Assembly: GCF_016464385.1 (NCBI RefSeq)
Contig: NZ_JADMLH010000021.1
Coordinates: 1 to 64,000, forward strand
Origin: Nucisporomicrobium flavum
GTDB taxonomy: Bacteria > Actinomycetota > Actinomycetes > Mycobacteriales > Micromonosporaceae
Reading direction: 5' to 3'
Length of the DNA: 64,000 bases
Shown here piece by piece: positions 45,041 to 52,955 of the stretch. Positions within the stretch are counted from its first letter, which is position 1. The number at the start of each line of letters is the position of its first letter. The notes under the pieces are model-generated. The model made no database searches. It had not been told where the DNA came from and saw only the letters and a list, made by a program, of their open reading frames with translations. The translations under genes were made by a program, and so were the position numbers.

Positions 45041-45062
45041 GGAAACTTTCCAAAGGGAAGTT
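45041..45062. promoter_or_regulatory. Candidate operator before the chitinase gene
   Basis: GGAAA-C-TTTCC (45041-45051) overlaps a second near-palindrome AACTTTCC-AAA-GGGAAGTT (45044-45062, one mismatch). It lies 26 bp upstream of the chitinase ATG, in an AT-richer promoter patch, so a sugar-responsive repressor could bind here. Confidence 0.45.
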
Positions 45063-45177
45063 GAAGAGACGGTAGTCACATCTATGAACGTGAGTCAAGC
45101 AGGTGACGAGGGTTTGGACGCTCTTTTAACTTCGCCGCAGTGAGCGCCACGGCGTGCACTCATATGGGCACAGCGCG

Positions 45178-45183
45178 TAGTCT
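45178..45183 (+). promoter_or_regulatory. -10 box, leaderless promoter
   Basis: TAGTCT with exactly 6 nt to the ATG at 45190; TGCACT at 45155-45160 is a weak -35. Confidence 0.45.
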
Positions 45184-45189
45184 GCCGTC

Positions 45190-45660
45190 ATGACCATCTT
45201 CGACGTGGACATCGACGCCCTGACCGGGGGATCCGCCGATCTGCGGCAATACCGCGGCAATGTCGTCCTCGTGGTCAATGTCGCCTCCAAGTGCGGCCTC
45301 ACCCCGCAGTACGCCGGCCTCCAGGAGCTGCACCGCGCGTACGCCGCCCGCGGCCTGGTCGTGCTCGGCGTCCCCTGCAACCAGTTCGCCGGCCAGGAGC
45401 CGGGCAGCGCGGCCGACATCGACCAGTTCTGCCAGGTGAACTACGGCGTCACCTTCCCGCTCACCGAGAAGGTCGAGGTCAACGGCCCCGGACGGCACCC
45501 GCTCTACCGCGAGCTCGTCGGCGCGGGCGGCGACATCCAGTGGAACTTCGAGAAGTTCCTCGTCGGCCCGGACGGCACGGTCGAGGCCCGCTTCGACCCC
45601 GGTACGCAGCCCGACGACGAGCGCCTGGTGTCCGCCATCGAGAAGCTCCTACCCCGCTGA
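45190..45660 (+). CDS. Glutathione-peroxidase-family thiol peroxidase
   Basis: 156 aa thioredoxin-fold peroxidase. The peroxidatic residue is Cys (C35 in VASKCGLTPQ), not selenocysteine. GVPCNQFAGQEPG, with the conserved glutamine, and WNFEKFLV complete the catalytic set. Actinomycetes lack glutathione, so thioredoxin is the likely reductant. It detoxifies H2O2 or organic peroxides. The next gene begins 7 bp after its stop. Confidence 0.92.
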   Translation: MTIFDVDIDALTGGSADLRQYRGNVVLVVNVASKCGLTPQYAGLQELHRAYAARGLVVLGVPCNQFAGQEPGSAADIDQFCQVNYGVTFPLTEKVEVNGPGRHPLYRELVGAGGDIQWNFEKFLVGPDGTVEARFDPGTQPDDERLVSAIEKLLPR

Positions 45661-45667
45661 GCCGCTC

Positions 45668-46345
45668 ATGAGCCTCCACGTGATCGGCGTCGACGCGTAT
45701 GCCCTGGGCTGGGTGGGAGTGGAGCTGCGCGACGGCCGCTTCGGGCGGGCCATGCTCGCGTCCACCCTCTACGAGATCGTGGCGGGCAGCTCCGGCGCGG
45801 CCGTCATCGGCGTCGACATCCCGCTCGGCATGCTCCCCGACCGCTGGCGCGCCGCCGACACCCTCGCCGCCGACCAGCTCGGGCCGCGCCGCGGCAGCGT
45901 CTTCCGGGTGCCGCCCCGCGCGGTCTGGCAGGAGTCCGACTTCACCGCCGCCAACCGGCTCTGCCGCGAGCTCACCGGCGCCGGCCTGAGCCGCCAGTCG
46001 TGGGCGCTGCGGCCGAAGCTGCTCGAGGCCAACGCCATCTGGGAACGCCACCCCGGCCTGCTGTTCGAGGCCCACCCGGAGGTGTCCTTCCGCCAGATGG
46101 CCGGCGAGCCGCTGGCGTACGCGAAGAAGACCTGGAGCGGTCAGGCCCGCCGCCGCGACCTGCTCGCCCGCAACGGCATCGTCCTGCCCGACCAGCTCGG
46201 CCCGGCGGGCCAGGCGCCGCCGGACGACATCCTCGACGCGGCCGCGGTGGCGTGGAGCGCCCACCGGATGGCGACCGGGACGGCGCTGAGCCACCCCAGC
46301 CCGCCGGAGGAGAACAACGGCGCCCGGATCGCGATCTGGTACTAG
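45668..46345 (+). CDS. DUF429 protein (predicted RNase H-fold nuclease)
   Basis: 225 aa. VIGVDAYALGWVGVEL at the start and VIGVDIPLGML, RGSVFRVPPRAVW and EAHPEVSFRQMAG fit DUF429, a family with an RNase H-like fold and conserved Asp/Glu residues whose biological role is not known. It is 7 bp behind the peroxidase gene and its last 4 bp overlap the convergent HTH-repeat gene. Confidence 0.8.
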   Translation: MSLHVIGVDAYALGWVGVELRDGRFGRAMLASTLYEIVAGSSGAAVIGVDIPLGMLPDRWRAADTLAADQLGPRRGSVFRVPPRAVWQESDFTAANRLCRELTGAGLSRQSWALRPKLLEANAIWERHPGLLFEAHPEVSFRQMAGEPLAYAKKTWSGQARRRDLLARNGIVLPDQLGPAGQAPPDDILDAAAVAWSAHRMATGTALSHPSPPEENNGARIAIWY

Positions 46346-47490
46346 GCACGCTCGGCGTCTCGGATCCGCCGCAGGGCGGCGGTGCCGAACCGGTGGCGGA
46401 TCCGGGCCATTCTCGCACTCCGGTCTGACGGCGCCATACCGATGAGAACCCGCGCCAGACGATCTTCCCCCAATGCCTGCCAGACACGGTCCATCGAGTC
46501 GATCGCTGTAGCTGCGAGCACCGCGCTCAGGTACTCGTCCGGCAAATGTTCCAGCACCGCGACCAAGGTCGCTCCATCTACCGCATCAAGCCACCTGGCG
46601 GCCCCGGAAATCGGCATTAGGGGTAACAGCCTTGCTACACCGGGATCCGCCTGGAGCCATAGTGCTCCCTTGCGGTAGTTCTGCTCCTCGGTCATGTAGC
46701 GCACCGCGTTCTCTGGCGACATAGCACCGAGGATTCGCGCGATGGCGGGTTCCGCCACGCCCCATCGGCCGACCTTACGTGGCCAGTCGCCGCTTACCTC
46801 TTCGAAGATCGCCTCTGCCAGCCCCGGCTGCAAGCGCTCCAGCAGGGAGGATCGGCCCTGCGGCTCGACGCGCTCAAGCAGTCTCGCCGCGGAGGAGGGC
46901 CGCATGTGAGCTACAGCAGCCGCGGCGGCTTCCGCCCGCATGCGAGAAAGGATCCCGCTAGCCTTGCCCTCGTCCATCTCCGGGAGCACCTCAGCCGCAC
47001 GCTCTGGAGCCACTAGATCGAGACGCAGAGCCGCGTCCGATGGTGGCATGTCCGCCAATTGCTCGACGACTTCGGACAGCGACAGCGTCTCCACGAAGTC
47101 AGCGCCCCGAGCGGCGTTGACGACGGCTATGCGGCTACCCGCCTCCGTGAGCCTGCGCGCCGCGTTTGGACTCGGCGGGCTTCGGTGATCGGGTCGACCG
47201 TGCAACCCATGCCGATCTTGCCCGGCGCGAATCCAAGCCTCCCGCCAAGGCGCAGGATCGCCGACCCCCAGAGCTCGTACCAGAGACAGCACGGTATCGA
47301 GCTTCGGAAGCCCTCGTTTGCCGCTCAGACAGTCCTGCACCGTCGACGACGGCAAGAAGGCCCCGATCAGAGAGGCTTTCCGGGAAAGCGCTCGCACCGA
47401 GGGATTTCCAGCGTGCATCTTCAGGATCCGGAGTTCGTATGCGAGGTCAGCTATGGTGGTGACCGTCTCTGGGCTGGGCTGCTGCGCCAC
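46342..47490 (-). CDS. HTH protein fused to MgtE-N-like helical repeats
   Basis: 382 aa. Residues about 8-85 are an Xre-like helix-turn-helix of the type found at the start of actinobacterial NB-ARC, TPR or WD40 proteins (NPSVRALSRKA, STVQDCLSGKRGLPKLDTVL, PWREAWIRA). Residues about 125-375 are short repeated helices (LADMPPSDAALRLDLVAPE, then similar units) like the MgtE intracellular N domain. No membrane part or catalytic domain is visible. GTG 47490 has a GAGG site about 10 nt upstream. Base composition is clearly lower in GC than its neighbours, so it may be acquired. A palindrome lies 46 bp upstream. Confidence 0.7.
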   Translation of the reverse strand: MAQQPSPETVTTIADLAYELRILKMHAGNPSVRALSRKASLIGAFLPSSTVQDCLSGKRGLPKLDTVLSLVRALGVGDPAPWREAWIRAGQDRHGLHGRPDHRSPPSPNAARRLTEAGSRIAVVNAARGADFVETLSLSEVVEQLADMPPSDAALRLDLVAPERAAEVLPEMDEGKASGILSRMRAEAAAAAVAHMRPSSAARLLERVEPQGRSSLLERLQPGLAEAIFEEVSGDWPRKVGRWGVAEPAIARILGAMSPENAVRYMTEEQNYRKGALWLQADPGVARLLPLMPISGAARWLDAVDGATLVAVLEHLPDEYLSAVLAATAIDSMDRVWQALGEDRLARVLIGMAPSDRSARMARIRHRFGTAALRRIRDAERA

Positions 47491-47535
47491 GATTCGTCGT
47501 CCTCGCTCTGCTCCAACGGGACTCACACTCAGTAC

Positions 47536-47564
47536 GACAGCGTACGACGCTGTCCGACAGTGTC
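47536..47564. promoter_or_regulatory. Palindrome cluster before the HTH-repeat gene
   Basis: GACAGCGT-ACG-ACGCTGTC (47536-47554, perfect 8-bp arms) is followed by GACA-G-TGTC (47556-47564), and one more CTGTC near 47579. These repeated GACAG/CTGTC half-sites lie between two divergent genes and probably bind the encoded HTH protein. Confidence 0.55.
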
Positions 47565-47698
47565 CGAATCTATGGCAGCTGTCCGACGCCTTCGCACCTA
47601 GTGCGGATCGATCCGGCCTTGTCCGAGCCACTTTCGCTTGGCCCTAGCACCACATTTCCTGGAGTCAGCGCGGCATTTCGGCCGCCTCAGGACAGGGA

Positions 47699-48016
47699 AT
47701 GACGATGCCTCCGATCGACCCGATGGACCTCATCAGTGATCTCATCCACGGCGCTGTGCGGGCCTTGACCACGAACGTGATATCACGGCTCTTCGCGCGC
47801 CACTCGACAACTCTCGAGCATCGAGCCGCGAACGGTCTGCGGGGGTACACGACCGCAGAAGCGGTCGACGGCAGTGCGCGTCGCAAGGACGGAAAGGCGC
47901 GAAAAGACTCGCGCTTCCGGCCTCAGGTCGATACGGCCACCCGGCGGAAGCATCGATCGCAAACCGAGAGCTCGAGCCACGGACACGGTCGTCGACCGAC
48001 CGGAGATAGCGAATGA
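47699..48016 (+). CDS. Small basic hypothetical protein
   Basis: 105 aa. The first about 35 residues form a hydrophobic/amphipathic helix (MDLISDLIHGAVRALTTNVI), and the rest is basic and low-complexity (RRKDGKARKDSRF, TRRKHRSQTESSSHGHGRR). No domain recognised. AGGACAGGGA precedes the ATG. It is divergent from the HTH-repeat gene, shares its lower GC, and ends 2 bp before the convergent proC gene. Whether it is a partner of the HTH protein is unknown. Confidence 0.5.
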   Translation: MTMPPIDPMDLISDLIHGAVRALTTNVISRLFARHSTTLEHRAANGLRGYTTAEAVDGSARRKDGKARKDSRFRPQVDTATRRKHRSQTESSSHGHGRRPTGDSE

Positions 48017-48018
48017 GC

Positions 48019-48825
48019 TCAGCTGGACTGGGCGGCGATCTCCCGGGCCCGGTCGCGGGCCGCTTCGAGGGCGGCCAGCAGGGCCGCGCGGACGCCGTGG
48101 TTCTCCAGCTCGCGGATCGCCGAGATGGTCGTGCCGGCCGGCGACGTCACGGCCTCGCGCAGCTTCACGGGGTGCTCCCCCGAGTCGCGCAGCATGACGG
48201 CCGAGCCGATCGCGGTCTGCACGATCAGCTCGTGCGCCACCTGCCGCGGCAGGCCGAGCAGGATGCCCGCGTCGATCATCGCCTCGACGAGCAGGTAGAA
48301 GTACGCCGGCCCGGAGCCCGACAGCGCGGTGACCGCGTCCTGCTGCGACTCCGGCACCCGGATCGTCGAGCCCAGCGGCTTGAACATCTCCTCGGCGACC
48401 GCGAGGTGCTCGCCGGTCGCGTGCGGGCCGGCCGAGATCGCCGTCATCGCCTGGTCCACCAGCGCGGGCGTGTTCGTCATCACCCGGACCACCGGGGTGC
48501 CCTCGGGCAGCCGGGCGGCGAAGAAGCTCGTCGGCAGTCCCGCGCAGAGCGAGACGACGAGCTTGCCGGCGGGCACCTTCGGGCCGATCTCGGCGAGCAG
48601 GGTGCCGGCGTCCTGCGGCTTGACCGCGATCGCCAGCACGTCGGCCTCCGCGACCGCGGCCGGGTTGTCGACGATCCGGACGCCGTAGCGCTCGCTCAGT
48701 TCCTCCGCGCGGGCCGGGCGGCGCGCCGTGACGAGCAGGTTCGAGGCCGGCCAGCCCGCGCGCAGCAGCCCGGAGAGCACAAGCTCACCGATCTTGCCGG
48801 CGCCGAGCACCGCGACGACGGTCAT
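48019..48825 (-). CDS. proC: Pyrroline-5-carboxylate reductase
   Basis: 268 aa. It makes L-proline from pyrroline-5-carboxylate with NAD(P)H. N-terminal Rossmann motif LGAGKIGELVLSGL, AVKPQDAG, VVRVMTNTPALV and the C-terminal P5CR signature with DAVTALSGSGPAYFYLLVE and TSPAGTTISAI are present. GGGAGG lies before the ATG. Confidence 0.95.
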   Translation of the reverse strand: MTVVAVLGAGKIGELVLSGLLRAGWPASNLLVTARRPARAEELSERYGVRIVDNPAAVAEADVLAIAVKPQDAGTLLAEIGPKVPAGKLVVSLCAGLPTSFFAARLPEGTPVVRVMTNTPALVDQAMTAISAGPHATGEHLAVAEEMFKPLGSTIRVPESQQDAVTALSGSGPAYFYLLVEAMIDAGILLGLPRQVAHELIVQTAIGSAVMLRDSGEHPVKLREAVTSPAGTTISAIRELENHGVRAALLAALEAARDRAREIAAQSS

Positions 48826-48848
48826 GGGTCCTCCCGGGGGAAAGAGAC

Positions 48849-48877
48849 CGGGGGCGGGCGTGTGCCGCCCGCCCCCG
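48849..48877 (-). terminator. Terminator hairpin of the phosphofructokinase gene
   Basis: Perfect 12-bp arms (48849-48860 with 48866-48877) and a 5-nt loop, 18 bp after the stop of the phosphofructokinase gene. On the minus strand a pyrimidine-rich TCTCTTTCCC follows. Confidence 0.65.
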
Positions 48878-48895
48878 TCTGCGAAGAGCTGTCGC

Positions 48896-49924
48896 TCAGC
48901 TGCCGAAGAAGACCTCGGCCTCGTTGTACCGCTCGATCGGCACGGTCTTGAGCTCGCCGGTGCCGTCGATCAGCGGGACCCGCACGATGTCGGTGCCGCG
49001 CAGCGCCATCATCTTGCCGAAGTCGCCCTCGTGGACGGCGTCGATGGCCTGCAGGCCGAAGCGGGTGGCCAGGACCCGGTCGAACGCGGTCGGGGTGCCG
49101 CCGCGCTGGATGTGACCGAGGACGACCGTACGGGCCTCCTTGCCGGTCTTCTCCTCGAGCTGCTCGGCGAGCCACTGGCCGATGCCGCCGAGGCGGACGT
49201 GGCCGAACGCGTCGAGCTCCTGGCTCTGCAGGCTCATCTGGCCCTCGAGCGGCTGGGCGCCCTCGGCGACGACGACGATGGGCGCGTACTCGACCTGGAA
49301 GCGCTTGGTCACGTACGTGGCGACCTGCTCCACGTCGAAGTTGCGCTCCGGCAGCAGGATCACGTTGGCGCCACCGGCGAGGCCGGCGTGCAGGGCGATC
49401 CAGCCGGCGTGCCGGCCCATGACCTCGACGACCAGCGTGCGGTGGTGCGACTCGGCGGTGGTGTGCAGCCGGTCGATGGCCTCCATCGCGATGTTGACCG
49501 CGGTGTCGAAGCCGAACGTGTAGTCGGTGGCGTTCAGGTCGTTGTCGATCGTCTTCGGCACGCCGACGACCTTGACGCCGAGGTCGTTGAGCTTGGTGGC
49601 GACGCCGAGGGTGTCCTCGCCGCCGATCGCCACGAGCGCGTCGACGCCCTGCTCGGCCAGGTTCGCCTTGATCTTCTCGACGCCACCCTCGATCTTGAAC
49701 GGGTTGGTCCGGGAGGAACCGAGGATCGTGCCGCCGCGGGGCAGGATGCCGCGGACCTCGGCGATGCCGAGCGGCTTCGTCAGGCCCTCGAGCGGACCCT
49801 TCCAGCCGTCCCGGAAGCCGACGAACTCGTGACCGTACGTGGCGACGCCCTTGCGCACCACCGCCCGGATCACCGCGTTGAGACCGGGGCAGTCGCCGCC
49901 GCCGGTGAGCACGCCGATACGCAT
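48896..49924 (-). CDS. pfkA: 6-phosphofructokinase, pyrophosphate-type residues
   Basis: 342 aa. GGGDCPGLNAVIR (8-20), GGEDT (101-105), PKTIDND (123-129) and EVMGRHAGWIA identify group A phosphofructokinase. At the two phosphate-donor positions it has D104 and K124, where ATP enzymes such as E. coli PfkA have Gly. In characterised enzymes this Asp/Lys pair marks PPi dependence, as in the Amycolatopsis methanolica enzyme. So reversible, PPi-using glycolysis is predicted. ATG 49924 has GGGAGGA upstream. Confidence 0.9.
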   Translation of the reverse strand: MRIGVLTGGGDCPGLNAVIRAVVRKGVATYGHEFVGFRDGWKGPLEGLTKPLGIAEVRGILPRGGTILGSSRTNPFKIEGGVEKIKANLAEQGVDALVAIGGEDTLGVATKLNDLGVKVVGVPKTIDNDLNATDYTFGFDTAVNIAMEAIDRLHTTAESHHRTLVVEVMGRHAGWIALHAGLAGGANVILLPERNFDVEQVATYVTKRFQVEYAPIVVVAEGAQPLEGQMSLQSQELDAFGHVRLGGIGQWLAEQLEEKTGKEARTVVLGHIQRGGTPTAFDRVLATRFGLQAIDAVHEGDFGKMMALRGTDIVRVPLIDGTGELKTVPIERYNEAEVFFGS

Positions 49925-50061
49925 GATTGCTCGTCCTCCCTGATCGGGTCGCGAGATGCCCGGCTCCCCTGGGATTCCGTCGTCCGGCGTCACTGCCGGG
50001 TCCGGGGGCGGGCCGCAAGCGCACTGTAGTCGTCGGGCCCACCCCGGACCAAAACGCCCCG

Positions 50062-50562
50062 CTACAAGCGGACGGTTTCGTTCTCGCCGGCGTCCGGCGT
50101 CTTCCCGGTGACGGCGGCCTTCGCGTACCCCAGAAGGGTGATGACCTTCGAACTGTGCGCGGACTCCCAGTACTCGGCGCTGTCCGCGTGCACCTTCACC
50201 AGCGTCAGATTCGGCGTCTCGAGGCCGTCCGGGAACCACGCCTTGAGCATCGGGTTCCACAGCTCCTCCGCCTTGGCCCGGTCGTCGGTCTGCACCGCGG
50301 AACCGGACACCGACGTCCAGGCGTGCTGCTTCGCGTCGCTGAAGGACACGTTGACCTGCGGGTTGGCGCGGATCTGCGCAACCAGGTCGGAGTCGGAGTA
50401 CGTGAAGAACCACAGGTCGCCGTCGAACTCCACGTCCTGCAGCGCCATGGGCCGGCTGACGTGCTTGCCGTCCGTGGTCATCGTCGTGAACATCCCGATG
50501 CGGGCGTCCTTGACGAGCTCCTTCAGCTTCTCGCGCTTCTCCTGCTCGGTGTGCTCTGCCAT
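50062..50562 (-). CDS. PPOX/general-stress-26-like flavin-binding protein
   Basis: 166 aa. Split-barrel flavoprotein family: KELVKDARIGMFTTM, GKHVSRPMALQDVEFDGDLW, FFTYSDSDLVAQIRANPQVN. Relatives bind FMN or F420 and may reduce small molecules; the B. subtilis GS26 and Xanthomonas stress proteins are in this group. GGAAGGAA precedes the ATG. The substrate is unknown. Confidence 0.82.
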   Translation of the reverse strand: MAEHTEQEKREKLKELVKDARIGMFTTMTTDGKHVSRPMALQDVEFDGDLWFFTYSDSDLVAQIRANPQVNVSFSDAKQHAWTSVSGSAVQTDDRAKAEELWNPMLKAWFPDGLETPNLTLVKVHADSAEYWESAHSSKVITLLGYAKAAVTGKTPDAGENETVRL

Positions 50563-50629
50563 GACAGGTTCCTTCCGTCGGTCGTACCCCGGACGTTCCC
50601 GGGGTGCGCACGGCGAAACGGAGCGCCGG

Positions 50630-51118
50630 TCAGCCGCCCATCGCCTTCCAGCGGGCGAGGTTGTGTTTCGCGTCGACGAGCGCGTCGTGGCGGCCCTGCG
50701 CGGTCGGCAGGGGCGGGCGCCCGAGGTCGTCCCAGCGCTGCCGCAGGTCCTTGGTGAAGCGCGGGATCTCCCGGGGCAGCGCCGGCATCGCGCCCCACAG
50801 CTGGGCCAGAGCGACGTGGTCGTACGCCGCGTACCAGGCCCACAGCTCGATCTGCTCCCCGCGGCCGTGCACCGGCTCGACGAGGAACGCGTACAGGTCG
50901 TCGCGGATGCGCTCGCGGGAGCGCCACGCCGGGTCGGCCGGCGAGGGCAGCTTGTCGAGCACGTTGCGGCGCACCCACGGCACGGCGCGGGTGTCGTCGA
51001 ATTCCGTCGAGACCGCGTAGAACTCGCGGCCGTACTCGTCGACCATGCCGATCGAGACCAGATCGACCGTACGGCCGTCCTCGATGAATTCGCAGTCGTA
51101 GAAATAGCGGTAGACCAT
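50630..51118 (-). CDS. RNase AS (polyadenylate-specific 3'-5' exoribonuclease)
   Basis: 162 aa. DEDD-type exonuclease: YFYDCEFIEDG (Asp/Glu of ExoI), the middle AWYAAYDHVALAQLWG (ExoII Asp) and GRHDALVDAKHN (ExoIII His and Asp). Closest to M. tuberculosis Rv2179c (RNase AS), which removes adenylate tails from RNA. Its place downstream of aroG in this region parallels the mycobacterial order. ATG 51118 has an AGGAT-type site. Confidence 0.87.
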   Translation of the reverse strand: MVYRYFYDCEFIEDGRTVDLVSIGMVDEYGREFYAVSTEFDDTRAVPWVRRNVLDKLPSPADPAWRSRERIRDDLYAFLVEPVHGRGEQIELWAWYAAYDHVALAQLWGAMPALPREIPRFTKDLRQRWDDLGRPPLPTAQGRHDALVDAKHNLARWKAMGG

Positions 51119-51134
51119 CGGGGCCCATCCTCGC

Positions 51135-52016
51135 CTACCCCGGGTCGGCGCCCGTCGCCAGGGCCTCCCGTGCGCGGCGCAGCACCTCGCGCACGTCGTC
51201 TCCGCCACCCGCGGCGAGCCGGCGGGCGGCCCGGTCGGCGTGCACCGCCCAGCGGAACCGGAGCATGACCGGCAGCGCGGCGCACAGCTCGTCCTCCTCC
51301 ACCGGGCCGGCCGCCAGATAGCCGTCGAGCAGCTCCGCCGACGTCTCCTGGCCGCCCGCGTACACGACTGCGGCGGCCACGTCGTAGAGCAGCGGGCCGG
51401 TGCCGCCGGCGCCGCAGTCGAGCAGCCCGGCGCGGCCGGTGGCGGGGTCGACGAGGAAGATCTCCGGGGCCGGGTCGCCGTGCAGCACCCCGTACGTCAG
51501 CCGGTCGGTGACGGTCAGCCGGGTCATCGCCGTGACCGCGTCGGCGACGGCGGGGCGTACCCACGGCTCCACCGCGAGGTGCGGCGCGTCGGGGTCGAGC
51601 AGGTTCCAGCGGCGCAGCCCGGGGTGGTGGAAGCCCTGCAGGGCCCGGTGCACCGCGCCCAGCCGGTCGCCCCAGAACTGCTGGTCGACCGGGTCGCGGC
51701 CGTCGAGGGTACGGCCGGGAGCACGGCGCAGCACGGCCAGCGCCCCGTCCGGCATCTCGGCGGTCAGCCCGCCGGCGAGGGTGCGTACCGGCTGCCCGGC
51801 CTGGATGCCGGTCCCTCGCAGGTGCTCGGCCGCGGCCAGCCCGGCCTCGACGGGCTGACGGGCGGCGGGCTCCGCGAGGCGGGCGACGAAGCGCTCGCCG
51901 CCCGCGGTCACGTCCCAGCCGGCCGAGAGCAGCCCGCCGGGCAGCGGCGATATCTCCGCGGGCACGAGGTGCCACTGGTCGCGCAGGGTGGATCGAAGAA
52001 GGTCATGGTCCGGCAC
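51135..52016 (-). CDS. APH/choline-kinase-fold phosphotransferase
   Basis: 293 aa. Kinase-like fold of the aminoglycoside-phosphotransferase family: LPGGLLSAGWDVTAGG with nucleotide-loop residues, YGVLHGDPAPEIFLVDP with the catalytic Asp (HGD), and LLDCGAGGTGPLLYDVA with the metal-binding Asp. The usual HGDxxxxN asparagine is not obvious, a variant (HGDPAPE) seen in actinomycete members. Substrate unknown; not evidence of antibiotic resistance. GTG 52016 is the best start but upstream starts are open. Confidence 0.7.
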   Translation of the reverse strand: MPDHDLLRSTLRDQWHLVPAEISPLPGGLLSAGWDVTAGGERFVARLAEPAARQPVEAGLAAAEHLRGTGIQAGQPVRTLAGGLTAEMPDGALAVLRRAPGRTLDGRDPVDQQFWGDRLGAVHRALQGFHHPGLRRWNLLDPDAPHLAVEPWVRPAVADAVTAMTRLTVTDRLTYGVLHGDPAPEIFLVDPATGRAGLLDCGAGGTGPLLYDVAAAVVYAGGQETSAELLDGYLAAGPVEEDELCAALPVMLRFRWAVHADRAARRLAAGGGDDVREVLRRAREALATGADPG

Positions 52017-52262
52017 GGCGGCGATTATCCCGGCACACTCTGTGACAACAACGGACACGGCGGGCGACAGTCGCCGCCTATTGTCACGAGCGGCGATTAG
52101 GGGGTGTACAGCCAGCGACATCCGCGAAATGATCGAGCGAGCGCTCTGCAGGTATCAAATGGCGTGGATGACGCTCTACATGCTAAGAGTGATCGTTCGC
52201 GTCGAGGGGCCGACGCCGGACAGCGGAGTCGACGGTGGTCCCGACCGGGGGAAGGACTGACC
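52017..52262. other. Intergenic region before the Crp/Fnr gene
   Basis: 246 bp between divergent genes, lower in GC than its surroundings. It has TTGTCA (about 52081) and AT-richer patches near 52155-52195 that could be a promoter for the regulator, but no pair of boxes is convincing. No gene is seen. Confidence 0.4.
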
Positions 52263-52955
52263 GTGGACCATCGGCTGCCGGAGCCGGGCGACGCGCTCAC
52301 GGGCGTGGAGATGTTCGCCGGGCTGGAGCCCGACGTGCGCCAGCGGGTGATCGCCGCGGCCGTGCCCCGCACGTATCGCAAGGGGCAGATCCTCTTCGTC
52401 GAGAACGATCCCGGGGACTCCCTCATCGTGCTGCGCCGCGGCGCGATCGCCGTCTTCCGCACCGCGCCGACCGGCGAGCGGGCGGTGCTGACCGTGGTCC
52501 GCCCGCCGGACGTGCTCGGCGAGGTCTCGCTGCTGGACGCCTCCACCCGCTCGGCGAGCGCGGAGGCGATCGAGGACAGCCAGGCGCTGGCGCTGTCCCG
52601 GGTCGCGTTCATGGACCTGGTGCACTCCAACCCCCGCATCCTCGACGCGGTGATGCGCTCGGTCGGCGGGCTCATCCGCCGCCTGACCGAGCAGAACGCC
52701 GACCACGTCTTCCTGGACCTGCCCGGGCGGGTCGCCAAGACGCTCGTCCGCCTCGCGGGTGACAGCCAGGCGCCGATGATCACGATCGAGCTCAACCAGA
52801 GCCAGCTCGCCGAGATGGCCGGCGGCTCACGCCAGAGCGTCAACCAGGCCATCGGCTCCTTCGCCACCCGCGGCTGGCTGCGGACGGAGGGCCGGCGCAT
52901 CGTCGTCACGGACGTGTCGGCGCTGCGCCGGCGGGCCGGCATGGCGGAGCGCTGA
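52263..52955 (+). CDS. Crp/Fnr-family regulator
   Basis: 230 aa. N-terminal cyclic-nucleotide-binding barrel (KGQILFVENDPGDSLIVLRRG, and PPDVLGEVSLLDASTRSASAEA at the phosphate-binding cassette), long dimer helix and C-terminal winged HTH (LNQSQLAEMAGGSRQSVNQAI). No Cys cluster, so not an Fnr oxygen sensor. Closest in style to actinobacterial Crp/GlxR-like proteins. GTG 52263 has AAGGA upstream. Confidence 0.9.
   Translation: MDHRLPEPGDALTGVEMFAGLEPDVRQRVIAAAVPRTYRKGQILFVENDPGDSLIVLRRGAIAVFRTAPTGERAVLTVVRPPDVLGEVSLLDASTRSASAEAIEDSQALALSRVAFMDLVHSNPRILDAVMRSVGGLIRRLTEQNADHVFLDLPGRVAKTLVRLAGDSQAPMITIELNQSQLAEMAGGSRQSVNQAIGSFATRGWLRTEGRRIVVTDVSALRRRAGMAER

Noticed and set aside
41089..45075. 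Plus-strand frame of more than 1300 codons opposite ltaE, aroG and chitinase
   Set aside because: It is antisense to three clearly recognisable genes and has Arg/Val/Gly-rich sequence without a family match.
52017..52262. TGTGA and TCACA-like elements as a Crp autoregulation site
   Set aside because: The halves do not have the TGTGA-N6-TCACA spacing; only loose GTGAC/GTCAC words about 45 bp apart are present.
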